Source: Fagopyrum homotropicum (lineage: Eukaryota > Streptophyta > Magnoliopsida > Caryophyllales > Polygonaceae). Taken from it: a stretch of DNA of 64,000 bases. A program made the translations under genes and the position numbers. The DNA is taken from contig BSWB01000003.1 of NCBI GenBank assembly GCA_033239125.1, forward strand, positions 112,054,320 through 112,118,319, given 5' to 3'. The notes under the pieces were generated by a model. The model was not told the DNA's origin, searched no databases, and saw only the letters and a program-made list of their open reading frames with translations. Shown here piece after piece: positions 44,395 through 54,357 of the stretch; within the stretch, counting starts at the first letter, position 1, and each line of letters opens with the position of its first letter.

Positions 44395-45964
44395 GATAGC
44401 CCGGTTGACAGTACAGCCACAGTTGTAGAGAGACTTGGCTTGGTTGGAGATAGAGATTCAGTTTCCCGATACAGATAGTCAGTTGGCTACTTTGGAGTTA
44501 CTTCCTTATCTGTTGGATGAGATCCGACAGAAGCAGGAGACTTGCCCGACTTTGACCAGGATCCGGGACAAGATGTCTCGAGATGAGGCCCCACAGTTCA
44601 CTATTGGTGCTGATGGAGTGATGAGATATCAGGACCGCGTTTGTGTGCCGTCAGACAAGGAGTTGAGACAGAGGATACTATGTGAGGCTCATGCTACCCC
44701 ATACTCAGTACATCCTGGAGCGAGTAAGATGTACCAGGATGTGAGACGGTCCTTCTGGTGGGGTGGTTTGAAGCCCAATGTGGCTCGGTATGTAGCTCAG
44801 TGTGCGACCTGCCAACAGGTCAAGATTGAGCATCGCAAGTCCGGAGGAGAGCTCCACCCACTTCCAGTACCATAGTGGAAGTGGGAGGATATATCTATGG
44901 ATTTTGTTACAGGACTGAGACTCAGCAGAGGTTTTGATGCTATTTGGGTAGTGGTAGACCGTTTGACGAAGACCGCACGTTTCATTCCGATTAAGGTGAC
45001 GTGGCCGGTAAGTCGTCTAGCTGAGGAGTTCACCAGGCACATTGTGAGATTTCATGGAGTACCGAGGACTATCGTCTCTAATAGATATGGGCGTTTCACC
45101 TCGAGATTTGGGCAGCAGGTACATACTGCTTTGGGAATGAGTCTCCACTTTACCATTGCCTACCACCCACAGACCGACGGTCAGTCTGAGAGGGCCATCC
45201 AGACATTAGAGGACATGCTACGGGCTTGTGTACTAGATTGGGGACAGGTATGGCCAGATCATCTTCCACTGGCAGAGTTTTTGTACAATAACAACTGACA
45301 TACATCTATTGGGATGGCCCCTTATGAGGCTTTGTACGGGCGGAGATGTCGCACGCCATTATGCTGGGATGAGCCTAGCCGAGCGGATGGAGTAGCTCCA
45401 GATCAGATACAAGATGACATCGCTCGGATTGCCCTGGTTCGAGAGCGGATGTTAGCAGCCCAGAGTCGTCAGAAGTCATACACCGATAAAAGGCGTCGAC
45501 CTTTGGAGTTTAGGGTGGGTGCTCAGGTGTGGTTGAGAGTGTCACCTACGAGAGGAGTCCGGCATTTCGGCATTAAGGGGAAGCTGAGTCCCCGATATGT
45601 CGGACCTTTTGAGATCTTGGAGAGAGTTGGAGAGGTGGCCTACAGATTAGCACCACCGCCGAGACTAGAGGTTGTCCATCCGGTCTTCCATGTATCACAG
45701 TTGAGAGAGTACATCCCGGATCCGAGACACCTCATCAGCCATGAGGATCTGATAGTTGAGCCCGATCATACTTTTGTAGAGTACCCAGTAGGTGTCTTGG
45801 AGCGTAGTACTAGACGTCTGCGGTCCAAGAAGATACCTATGTTGACGATCCAGTGGTCTAGACGAGGCGCTGATGAGGCCACTTGGGAGAGCGAGGAGAG
45901 TATTAGACGTAATTATCCCGAGTTCTTTGCGGGGTTAGATGTCACTTTTGTATCGACGAGTTAG
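44395..45964 (+). pseudogene. T1 integrase with chromodomain
   Basis: Seen: zinc-binding domain (HPGASKMYQDVRRSFWW ... VAQCATCQQVK) and core with first Asp (SMDFVTG). The second Asp is replaced by Asn (VSNRYGRF instead of the family's VSDRDxRF); the Glu is kept (DGQSERAIQTLED). Then come GMAPYEALYGRRCRTP, the FHVSQLREYIPDPRH linker and a C-terminal chromodomain (LRSKKIPMLTIQWSRRG ... EATWESEESIRRNYPEFF). Stops: 44426-44428, 44873-44875 (both TAG) and 45296-45298 (TGA for TGG). Known: the chromodomain ties integration to heterochromatin. The Asp loss makes this copy catalytically dead even without the stops. Confidence 0.94.
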
Positions 45965-46135
45965 TACTCGGATATTGTGTTGCTTGACCATTCATGTTTT
46001 ATATTGGACTGAGTAGTTATGTTTTAATGTGATGCGTGTCTGAGTATGATGATTGAGTAGTTGCATGGTAGAAAACGGAAATTTTGAAAACTAAGTTATT
46101 ACAAGAAAATCATGTGATTAGGTATATTATCCTAA

Positions 46136-46166
46136 GTTTCGGGACGAAACTTCTTGTAAGAGGGCA
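46136..46166 (+). other. T1 polypurine tract region with hairpin
   Basis: Seen: the hairpin GTTTCG-GGA-CGAAAC (46136-46150), then ttcttgtaagagggcac and the LTR start at 46171. Known: Tekay/Del elements keep a TTTCGGGACGAAA phrase before the tract. The stem-GGA-stem layout matches the pre-tract hairpins of N1 and N2. Confidence 0.85.
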
Positions 46167-46170
46167 CTGA

Positions 46171-48822
46171 TGTAATAACCAAAAATTTTAAACTCTGTTT
46201 AATACTGAATTTAACCGGATTCCGATCGGCCAAACTTTATCCTTTAAATAAAAATAAAACGAGATTTAATTTCTATAATTTTATGTGACCTTAACTCACA
46301 TAAAATGATAAAATTATGTAACCGGAAATAATTCCGTATCTTTGAAATAAAATGATAACTTATACAATACGGTAAATAATTCCGTAATTATTCCCGCAAA
46401 TTATCTTTCGTTCCAGGGCGATTAACGAGTTTCCTTTAGCCTTTGTTCTAATGGGCGAGCAGGCCGGTTCTGGCCTACCACCCGGCCCAATGACCTTCCG
46501 CCGGCCCACCGCCTTAAGCCTAATCCTAACCCTAATCTAATCCTACGCTTAACCTAATCCTTTTCCCTAATCCCTGCTGCGTATCTCGACATCTCTCTCC
46601 CAACCGCAACACCACACCACAGAAACAATCGAAAGATCTTACCGCTGGTTGCTACTGCCATCGAACCGGTTGCACGCTCGCCTCGCCAACGACGACGGAG
46701 CAAAGGGACCATTGGTACCGCCGCCTTGAACCCAGATGCACCGGAACGACTCATACTGGGCCCGCCATCATCGCCGAGAAGAGACGAACTGTTGTCCATC
46801 CGGAACCGCAACGGACGTTAGCTACGACCCTGTTTGTCAACATGTTGTTTCGGTGTCGAGGTAAGCCTTGGTCCCTCCTCTCGTTGAATTCAGCGTAGCG
46901 CCGCTAGGGTGGCTCGGAGTATCCTCCCTGACCGCTACTCACCATGTGTAGACCTCCTCACTGCTCGTCGGTTTTGTTCCATCGCCACCTTGCTGCTCGA
47001 AGTGGAGTAGGCTGCACAAATCATCGAGCACATGAAGGGCGGTGCCTTTCCCTCTGTTTCAGCCCAATCTGTACCTCGTTGTCACGATCTTGCTGCAGAC
47101 AGCTACTAATTAAATCCAACAAGTGTATATATTACCTATTAGGAAGATGGAATTTGCTTCTGCACACATGTACGTAGTGCCTAATGACGAATTTAAGACT
47201 AGTTTGGAATTAGTGGTATACTTATGGGTTGATGTCAGTAAGGACAAACTCAAGTTTGTGAGTATAGGTCGGTGCAAGGCTCTGAGAGTAAGTGAAAGTA
47301 GACTTTCTTTTTTTTTTATCCCAGAATTTGTTTGGAAAGGGCATACTTTAAGACTAAATTTCGAGGTGTTAGAATGAGTTGCCACCGCCCAAATTTTAAC
47401 TTGTTATAGATTGATATAGGTAGTGTACGGTATTAAATTTTGGGACGAATCCAGCTGTCGGAGTTAGATTTATAAGGTTCCAAGGTAGAGTAGTTAGGCT
47501 GTTTTACAACGGATGAGAATTTGACTAAGTATAGAATTTTAGCTTCTAGTCCAACCTTAGAGTTTATGTAGGAGTTATGGCTGAGTTTTTGAGAGACCTT
47601 TGCCCTATGTTTAGTATACATATATTTGTGGATTGAAAGTTTTTCCCGGAATTCTTATCTTTTTAGTTAAGCCTTGAATCTAACCCAAAGGAGAGTTGAA
47701 ATGAAGTTATAGGAAAATCTAAGATTTTAGTTTCTAGAATTTTTGTACAACTCTTATAATTTTGCACTAAACTTTTCCATAAGAACTAGAATACGGAAAT
47801 AGGCTCCAAAGGAGAGTTGAAATGAAGTTATTGGAAAATCTAAGATTTCCGGGATCAGGGGTAAAATGGTCTTTTAAACCTAAGAGAACCTTTTTCGTAA
47901 ACTCTTTTCATGAGTTTGAACAACGTAGAAGTTTATAATTTCTAAGAGTTTACGGATGTGAATTTGATCCACATACCTGTTTGACAGGCGTTTGAGTTAC
48001 CACGGGTACGGACCGAGTTGAGATTTGTGAGAGTAATCTTTGATTGAGGTAAGTCCTTGCGACTTACTTAGCTGGTTTCTGGATATTAGTTGGGTGATAA
48101 TGGTTGTATGTGTGCAATGTGTGTTATAATAAAAACAATAACTTGTTAGGACGACCGTGGTCATTATGTTTTAAGGCCCAAGTGTATGTATAATGGGTCG
48201 TGACATCACTGCCCATCTCTGCCAGGAGACTGGGAAGTTCTCTATACCCAGACCATACAGGTACAGGTGAGATGCATCGGATCCATTCCCGATGGGTACA
48301 CGGGGGCGGAGGCGAGGTTTGGGAATCCCTCGTGTCACAAATTAAGTATCATTAGAATGAATGAATGACCTAAATGAAGATAATAAAGGAATTGCGTGAA
48401 AGCATGATAAGTGTTTACTTCTGATGTGTGTGTGTGTGCTGTTATTATTCTTCAAATGTTTAGATAACTAGCTAATAGTTGTTTTGTTGTGTTTTTAGAT
48501 TTACCGCAGGTTAGAGCAATAGCTGAGTGATCCGGAAGTAGTGGTCAGCCGGGTCTACGTACTCCTTAGAGTGGGGGTTTGGGTTGTTACCTTGTCGTTC
48601 TTTCCTTTTGTTAAGACAGTTGGTCTTTTTACTTTGTTTAAGAATTATAGGCTGCTAGACCTTGTTGCATCATCCTTTAAAAATACTATTTCATGAATTT
48701 CGGTTTTTGTTATTTGTGTCTTGTTGCAATATCCTAGTAATATTGTTGTCAAACTGAGGTCGGGACCCATTGTGAGATCCTAACCAGTAACGTCCCGAGT
48801 TCTTAGAATTCGGGGTGTTACA
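46171..48822 (+). repeat. T1 3' LTR
   Basis: Seen: an uninterrupted LTR of about 2.65 kb, colinear with the split 5' LTR. A local repeat near 47685-47830 (gagttgaaatgaagttat twice) is not seen in the 5' copy, so a small duplication occurred after insertion. It ends in gaattcggggtgttaca, then the target duplication AAGCT. Confidence 0.95.
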
Positions 48823-48827
48823 AAGCT

Positions 48828-49417
48828 GGTTGTAAGTCTTTTTAAATAGAAGTTTTATTCAAGTCATATTTGTGGCATATTCCTAGTTCCTAACTTTGTT
48901 TGCATGTTATTTTCTACCTAGTCTAATCACCTAAGTAGTCTTAATCTCATGCAAAATCCTAAGTCAATTGGTTCCGGGTTCGGGTCATTAATCTAGTAGC
49001 AAACACAATAGGTATTAACGCGTTGTGAATATCAATGTGTAAGAGAATATAACTACATAATCAAGATTAACAAGTTTTTATTATCATTTATGTGTCTCTT
49101 TATCAAGATGAGAACAAATGTTTGATACTTCTAAAAAGAACCAACCAAGTTATATAAAAGTGGATGTCTAACCTAGTGTAGTGCTTGTCTCTCGATATTA
49201 TCACCATCTTTGCTTGTCTTACATATTTTTTACTTGTCACGTTTTTACAATCCCCCCGGTTTATTACTCAGAATTGATAATCTAATCTCAATTGCTCTTT
49301 AATTCTCTCACTCTCTTGGGTTCAACCCTTGTTTAATCGCTATACTTGTGTTAGTATTAAGTGTGGAATTCTCTTTGATAAGTTAAATATAACGACCTTA
49401 GGAATCTAAGTTTGTCA
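48828..49417 (+). repeat. Probable 5' LTR of H, right part
   Basis: Seen: AT-rich non-coding DNA continuing the sequence interrupted at 31700 by T1, ending gtttgtca three bases before a tRNA-Asp-type primer site. No ORF. Inferred: R/U5 of the H 5' LTR. The matching 3' LTR would lie beyond the window, so this cannot be confirmed here. Confidence 0.55.
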
Positions 49418-49420
49418 AAT

Positions 49421-49438
49421 TGGCGCCATTTCCGGAAA
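49421..49438 (+). other. H primer binding site, tRNA-Asp type
   Basis: Seen: tggcgccatttccggaaa, matching TGGCGCC and several further positions of the tRNA-Asp complement, with mutations. It orients H to the plus strand. Confidence 0.75.
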
Positions 49439-49602
49439 GTTAGAGTTTGTAAAGTCTTTTGTCTTTTCATTATCAATTATTGGTTTGAACCATTTGTATG
49501 GTTCAAACCCATGCTACTAATTCAAATTATGCTCCTTTTGATCCAGAAATCAAGAGAACATAAAAAAGACAAAGGAAAAACTGTCAAAACGAAGAAGAAC
49601 CA

Positions 49603-49983
49603 ATGGCGAACCGAACACTCTGACAACTCTTCCAACTGGATTTGACTCAACACCCTTTTGCGGTAATCATACAAGCATTTGGAGAAGGGATCAATTTCGA
49701 GCTCAATCCGGATTTGATTCATTTTCTACCGTCATTCCATGGGTTAAGTGGAGAAGACCCCATCAAGCACTTGGGGAAGTTCTACACCGTTTGCATGAGC
49801 ATGAAGCTGGAAAACATGACCGAAGATCAAATAAAGATGAGGACCTTCGGTTTCATTCTCAAGGATTCGGCAGATGATTGGTACTACCATCTCCCACCGG
49901 AAGCATCGATACTTGGGAGAACCTTCACAAGGCCTTATTGGAGAAGTACTTTCCGGAAATGAAGGCTAAAAGTTTGAAGAAGG
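49603..49983 (+). pseudogene. H gag, part 1
   Basis: Seen: Met at 49603 aligns with the N2 gag start (MADRTLRQL); a TGA at 49621-49623 stands where N2 has an Arg codon. The core follows: FGEGINFELNPDLIHFLPSF, HGLSGEDPIKHLGKFYTVC and FILKDSADDWYYHLP, the retrotransposon gag domain of Athila-type elements. A frameshift near 49905 moves the rest (the N2 counterpart reads SIDTWENLHK) to another frame. It is interrupted at 49984 by N2 and resumes at 61716. Confidence 0.88.
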
Positions 49984-51509
49984 TGACTGAAGGTATTTCT
50001 ATGGTCGTCTAAACCCAATCTAAAGAAATCCCGACTTAGCACTAAGAACAAGTATAGTGATTAAGTAAGGGTCGAACCCAAGAGAGTTAAGGTGTTTTAG
50101 ATGCAATTATTGATTATAATGACAAGTGACACAAGGGGGGGGGTTTGGTTGATATGAAGAACAAAAACTTATGAAAACGATTAATGCGACAAGTAAGACA
50201 ATAATGGATGAATCTACACTAGGTTGATTCTAAGCATGCAATTGCTACTTTGGTGAGTTCCTTTTACAAGTTTTCAAGTAATCTTCCGCCTCGATCGTAT
50301 ATATGTGTTCAGCCAACCGGCATCATCACAACTTAACAGATTAATGTTCCGTAAACCTACAAGAACAAATAACAAGTTAGCTTTCAAACAAAGACAAAGG
50401 GATATAAAGAGAATATTAAAACCGTTAAACTTATCTTTATAGTTGTGTTCCTTTTCTTTAGGTAATCACAACCCGTTATTACTTAAAGTTTCTACTAGAT
50501 TAAAGACACGAACCCGGAACCTATTAATCCTAGTTGTTTACATGCACTTTAGGACCTAAGGTGATCAATCTCAAGCAATAGTAAACATGCAAATTAGACA
50601 ATGGAGATCAAGGAAACACAAAGTATTACTGAATAAAAACTTATACTATAAAGTACTTACAACCAAAGCAACAAAGCAGCTTCAAACCAACCTAATGTAG
50701 CAAGGGAGTTAGCAACTCATTACAAGGAAGCAAGACAATCTAAGTGGATAATTTGTTGACTAACAAGATAATAAGATGGATGATTCTAGCAATCAACCAA
50801 GGACTATTTATACTACAAAAGACACTAAATAGGAGTAAATGGCGGGCCCAAAACCGCCACCTTAAATGCCATAAAGGTGGTGTAAACGGCTGGAGTAAAG
50901 CTTCTGGCGTTAAACCACTGGGTCGGCCTTCAGGAACCGCAGGGGCGGTTTAGGCAGAATCGGTTGATCTTCTTCAGAGCCGCTGGTACAACTACACAAT
51001 TCCGCTGGGGTGGATCTTCAATGCACTTCAACGTCTGACCTTTCGCCTTCCTGACGTTTCTAATGCCAAGCCACCGGGGTGTCCCTATGTCGACGCAGGG
51101 GCGGTGATATAGCCTCTTCGCCTTCCAACTCCAAGGTTGAGGCGTAGGAAGGGGCGCATCAGGGGACGCAGTGGAGCTGGTCTTCATTTCTTCAAGGCAG
51201 GTCACCGTAGGGCGCCAAGGAGTGGTGCAGGGGCGGTGACACGCTTCATGGTTGGCGCTGGTGAAGGCGCAGGGAGCGCACCAGTGGAAAACGTCATCCA
51301 CAGGGGCGGCTACAAGGACCCGCTGGGGCGGTGAGGCAACAGAAGCTTTGCTTCGTGATTGATCTTCACTCCTAAGTGCTAATAACTCCTTCTTTAGCTT
51401 CTTTTGATCTTCTTCTTCTGGACCAAGGAGTTAGTAGCACAAACCGACACTAATGCAATAAAAAGACTCTAAAAACTACCCTAATTGATAGTGATTCCAT
51501 CACCTATCA
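49984..51509 (-). repeat. N2 3' LTR (left copy)
   Basis: Seen: it begins tgactgaaggtatttc and ends tgattccatcacctatca, with about seven CCGCAGGGGCGG-type motifs (50936-51335), several extended as GGCGGTGACA. It is about 130 bases longer than the right copy; the extra block (about 50910-51040) contains one of the motifs. A G-run near 50137 varies between copies. Confidence 0.94.
50936..51335. repeat. CCGCAGGGGCGG motif cluster in the N2 LTR
   Basis: Seen: copies near 50937, 51095, 51228, 51297 and 51317, plus shorter forms at 51147 and 51205, in DNA much more GC-rich than the rest of the LTR. Equivalent copies lie at 61276-61535 in the other LTR. The same core appears at 53585-54275, 55700-55775 and 58379-58505. 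Confidence 0.88.
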
Positions 51510-51550
51510 AACTCCCCCATACTTAAACCTTTTACTCGTCCCGAGTAAAA
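51510..51550 (-). other. N2 polypurine tract with upstream hairpin
   Basis: Seen on the minus strand: the hairpin TTTTACTCG-GGA-CGAGTAAAA (51530-51550), then ggtttaagtatgggggagt directly before the LTR start TGATAGGTGATGG. Confidence 0.9.
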
Positions 51551-52065
51551 ACAAATGACATCAACTAGACTCAAAGGCCTCAGGAAGCATGAGCAAGCAG
51601 AAAGACAATGAAAAACAAGAGAAAAGCCAAGAAAGAAAGAAGGAAAAGAGAGGAAATGTGAGAAAAAGAAATACTACCATCCTTATCGCTCCAAGAGTGG
51701 CCTACCCAGACAACCTCCTTATGACTCCCCTTCTTATGTCGCCAAAATGCCGGAAGGGAAACCTACACTCGGTGTCGCTCATTTTTCCAAGGCACCCTTT
51801 CGGGTTTTCACCTTGCCACTCTTCTTCTTTTCTCACTTTAACTCACATCCCTCAAGTCCAATTTTGCACCAACCTAAGGTTGGTCGGACTACCTTCTTTT
51901 TACCTAAACCGCCCTTTCGGCTTTTTGGTTTATCCAAGGATTTCCATGCCTTTTTTCACTTATTTGGCTGTTTCTTCTTCTTTTCTTTTTTTTTGAATGA
52001 AACTGAAATCAATAATACAAAGACAAATGTCAAAAATAACTCAATGAACTGTACAAGCAATGATA
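51551..52065 (-). other. N2 untranslated region between the two polypurine tracts
   Basis: Seen: no recognisable protein domain. Two overlapping plus-strand ORFs (51589-52085) run antisense to the element with low-complexity Phe/Pro-rich translations, and I regard them as chance. Contains a long A/G-rich run and phrases such as ccctttcgg repeated several times. Confidence 0.55.
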
Positions 52066-52107
52066 TATCCCTCCCCCATACTTGAAGTACACTTTGTCCT
52101 CAAAGTG
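52066..52107 (-). other. N2 second polypurine-like tract with hairpin
   Basis: Seen on the minus strand: CACTTTG-AGGA-CAAAGTG (52090-52107), then tacttcaagtatgggggagg. It has the same architecture as the tract next to the LTR, about 550 bases upstream of it. Inferred: an additional plus-strand priming site or a relic of an older LTR junction. Confidence 0.75.
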
Positions 52108-52419
52108 AAAATGAGTCAGACATAAATGTGGGAGAAGGAAAAGAAATGTACCCCTCAGTGGGGTGGTCCGGATGGACCACCCGGACCCTCCTCCGGTGGG
52201 TAAGGGAAGTGGCGGAAGAAGTGCTCTTGCCGGTGGTAGATGTCATCAATGCGGTCCTGCTGGGCAGACATCCGGCGGCCAAAAGACGTCTCAAAACTGG
52301 CCTGCCAAGCCAGCTGCTGAGCCTCCAGCTGCTGCTGTTGGGCTGCCTGCCAGGCCTCCTACCTCTAGTCGAAGTGTGAGGTCATGGAGGTGGCAAAACT
52401 AGTCTGCCACGCCTGCTAC

Positions 52420-53513
52420 TGCTCAAGCATAGTCCGCTGGTAATCGGACTTCCATGTCCGGTGTTGGGTCGTCATTGCCGCCATCTGAGCCTGAAGGCTC
52501 GCAAGGGCCGGGTCCTCCTCTGGTGCCGCCCGGGCATCTTCTCGTCATCTGGGATGGACAGGTGCTCCTCTTGATGGACCCGGCTGGAGCTGGCAGCATG
52601 CCTCTCCACAATGGCCACTAGTGGCCTCCTCGGCACGAAAGGATATGCCGGAATGTAGAGCTCGGAGGGCTCACCTCCTAATGGTAACGGCCCGGGGAGT
52701 TAGGTGAGGTGGCTCCCATCTGCAAGGGAGATCCAAAATAGGTTCTCCCCGTCCTGCCGGAGGAGCTTGCACCTCCTAAGCATCCCCTCAGTGTAGAGAG
52801 GAGCCGCCATCCCGTCCTTTAACTCGGACAGGTCCATCACTTGTGAGGCGATCAAAGAGATCACCCCACCGCCGACAATATCCCTCGGCTCATCCCTCCA
52901 GATCCAAAGCGGCAAGGAAGAGAGAGGGCCAATCCATCACCTTCTCGCTTTGTGGAAGGCAGGAGTAGAGTAGTGGGAGGTCTTTGAGAGCAACCTTGTT
53001 TTTCTCTTTGTGTCCACAGAAGACACTCATGAGGATCTTTGAAATCAGCCTCAAGCTGGGCTGAGTGAGTTTGTTGGAGTACTCACCCCCAGCATGGAAT
53101 TCTGACCCGGTAGCTGCTTGCCAAAACTCGCACAGGTCCGGGGCCGGGATTGGATCCCACCAGTTTGTAGAGGGGTTTAGAGTCACCCCAAAGGCCTCCC
53201 ATAGATCGGCGTAGTCAAGAATGTATTTGACCTTGTTGAACTTGAAGGTGAGGCTGATACACACATGGTCCTCCTTCTCCATTGTGAAAGTGGAGATAAA
53301 CTGTCTGCTGAGCTCGGGATATGTTGGAGCACTTTTCTGGAGGAAGTCTCCGAGCCCGGCATTCACCAAAAACTCTTGCATGCTCTCTAGAATGCCTAGT
53401 TTCTCCAAAGTCGGAATATGCAAAAATCGAGTTGTGTACACAACTCGATCCTGCACAATCCTATAACGCTCCTTCTCTGCGTCGGTCAACTTGTATTTCC
53501 TTGGGGCTTCCAT
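52420..53513 (-). pseudogene. N2 third ORF, ATHILA ORF1/env-like family
   Basis: Seen: likely start at Met 53513 (MEAPRKYKLTDAEKER). Motifs include VVYTTRFLHIPTLEKLGI, TYPELSRQFISTF, ISLTFKFNKVKYILDYADLW followed by EAFGV, and SLRLISKILMSVFCGHKEKN. A stop at 52890 reflects a frameshift near 52890-52915; the next frame continues as WRDEPRDIVGGGVISLIASQ and QDGENLFWISL down to about 52700, and a weak C-terminal part follows. Known: Athila elements carry a protein of this family in the position of a retroviral env gene, of unproven function. I see no signal peptide. The region upstream of 53513 is open by chance because it is GC-rich. Confidence 0.72.
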
Positions 53514-53584
53514 TCTTGAAAGTAATTGAAGCAAAGGATTAGCAAATGTCAAAATAAGGAAAAGAAAACGACCTTTCTGGTGTG

Positions 53585-54275
53585 TTTTCCGTAGGGGCAG
53601 CTGTGCAGGCGCGGGGGCGGTGAGGCGCAAGGGCGGATGCTTGCAGCCGCAGGTGCGGGAGAAGTACGAAAAGGCGTTTTCTGGGGAGCGATTTCTGGGG
53701 AGCGATGGAAAGGGTGTTCCTTGGTGGTTTAGTCTCGCCGGTGGTGTATCTAGAGTGGAACGTGTGAAGTGGGTGAGGAGGAAGGCCGTAGGGTTGTGAG
53801 AGAGTAAGTGGGTAGTGGGAGAAGGTGGCATAGGGGCGTTTCGACTGGTGGCTGGCTGTCGGAGGCAGCGCAGGGGTGCCGGCGAGATTGTGGGTGGGCA
53901 GAGGGCGCAGGGGGCGTGAGGGTGTTTCTGAAGGAGAGGGGTTTGGAGGGTTTGTGTTTGGTGAAGAAGGTTGATGGGTGGAGCGTGGTAGGTGTAGGCG
54001 TTTTTCGAGATCCTCTTTTCTTTTCTTTTCTGGGTAAACCCATAGGGGCGGGAGTCTGTCGCCGCTAGGGTGGTGACAAGGGAGAGGGGCACGCAGGCGC
54101 AACACCGGGGGCGGCGCTGGGAATTCGTGTCAAGGGATGCCTCCGCAGGGGCGTAGGGATGTCACCGCGGGGGCGGTGACAGGCGTTTTGCATGCGCAGG
54201 CCCAGGGCCGGGGGCGACGCTAGGCATGAGGGTCGCCGCAGGGGCGGGATACAAAGCCGCAGGGGCGGTTTCCTT
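53585..54275. repeat. N2 motif cluster upstream of the third ORF
   Basis: Seen: about ten CCGCAGGGGCGG-type motifs over 690 bases between the integrase stop and the third ORF start, including gtcaccgcgggggcggtgac and agccgcaggggcggtttcc. The high GC content opens long meaningless frames on both strands. Confidence 0.85.
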
Positions 54276-54357
54276 ATAGGAAGCTCCTCTTTTTATTCCT
54301 TCGGGTTGCCTCTCGAGAAGCGCCTTTGTTTTACGTCGTTGGCTCGACGTAAGATCT

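Larger units (their letters stand above)
31701..48822 (+). mobile_element. T1, Tekay-type chromodomain Gypsy element
   Basis: Seen: 5' LTR 31701-33661 plus 40143-40820 (split by N1), internal region 40821-46170, 3' LTR 46171-48822. LTRs are about 2.65 kb, start TGTAATAACC and end ATTCGGGGTGTTACA. The target duplication AAGCT is perfect (31696-31700 and 48823-48827). Domain order is gag with zinc knuckles, protease, RT, RNase H, integrase, chromodomain. All ORFs are interrupted, nearly always by CAG-to-TAG changes. Apart from N1 it is structurally complete but dead. Confidence 0.96.

Noticed and set aside
51589..52402. Plus-strand ORFs in the N2 3' region
   Set aside because: Antisense to the element, low complexity, overlapping frames, no domain.
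53514..54105. Long minus-strand ORFs upstream of the N2 third ORF, including the N-terminal extension of the 400-codon frame
   Set aside because: Pro/Thr-rich translations in three overlapping frames arise from a GC-rich motif cluster; conserved sequence begins only at Met 53513.
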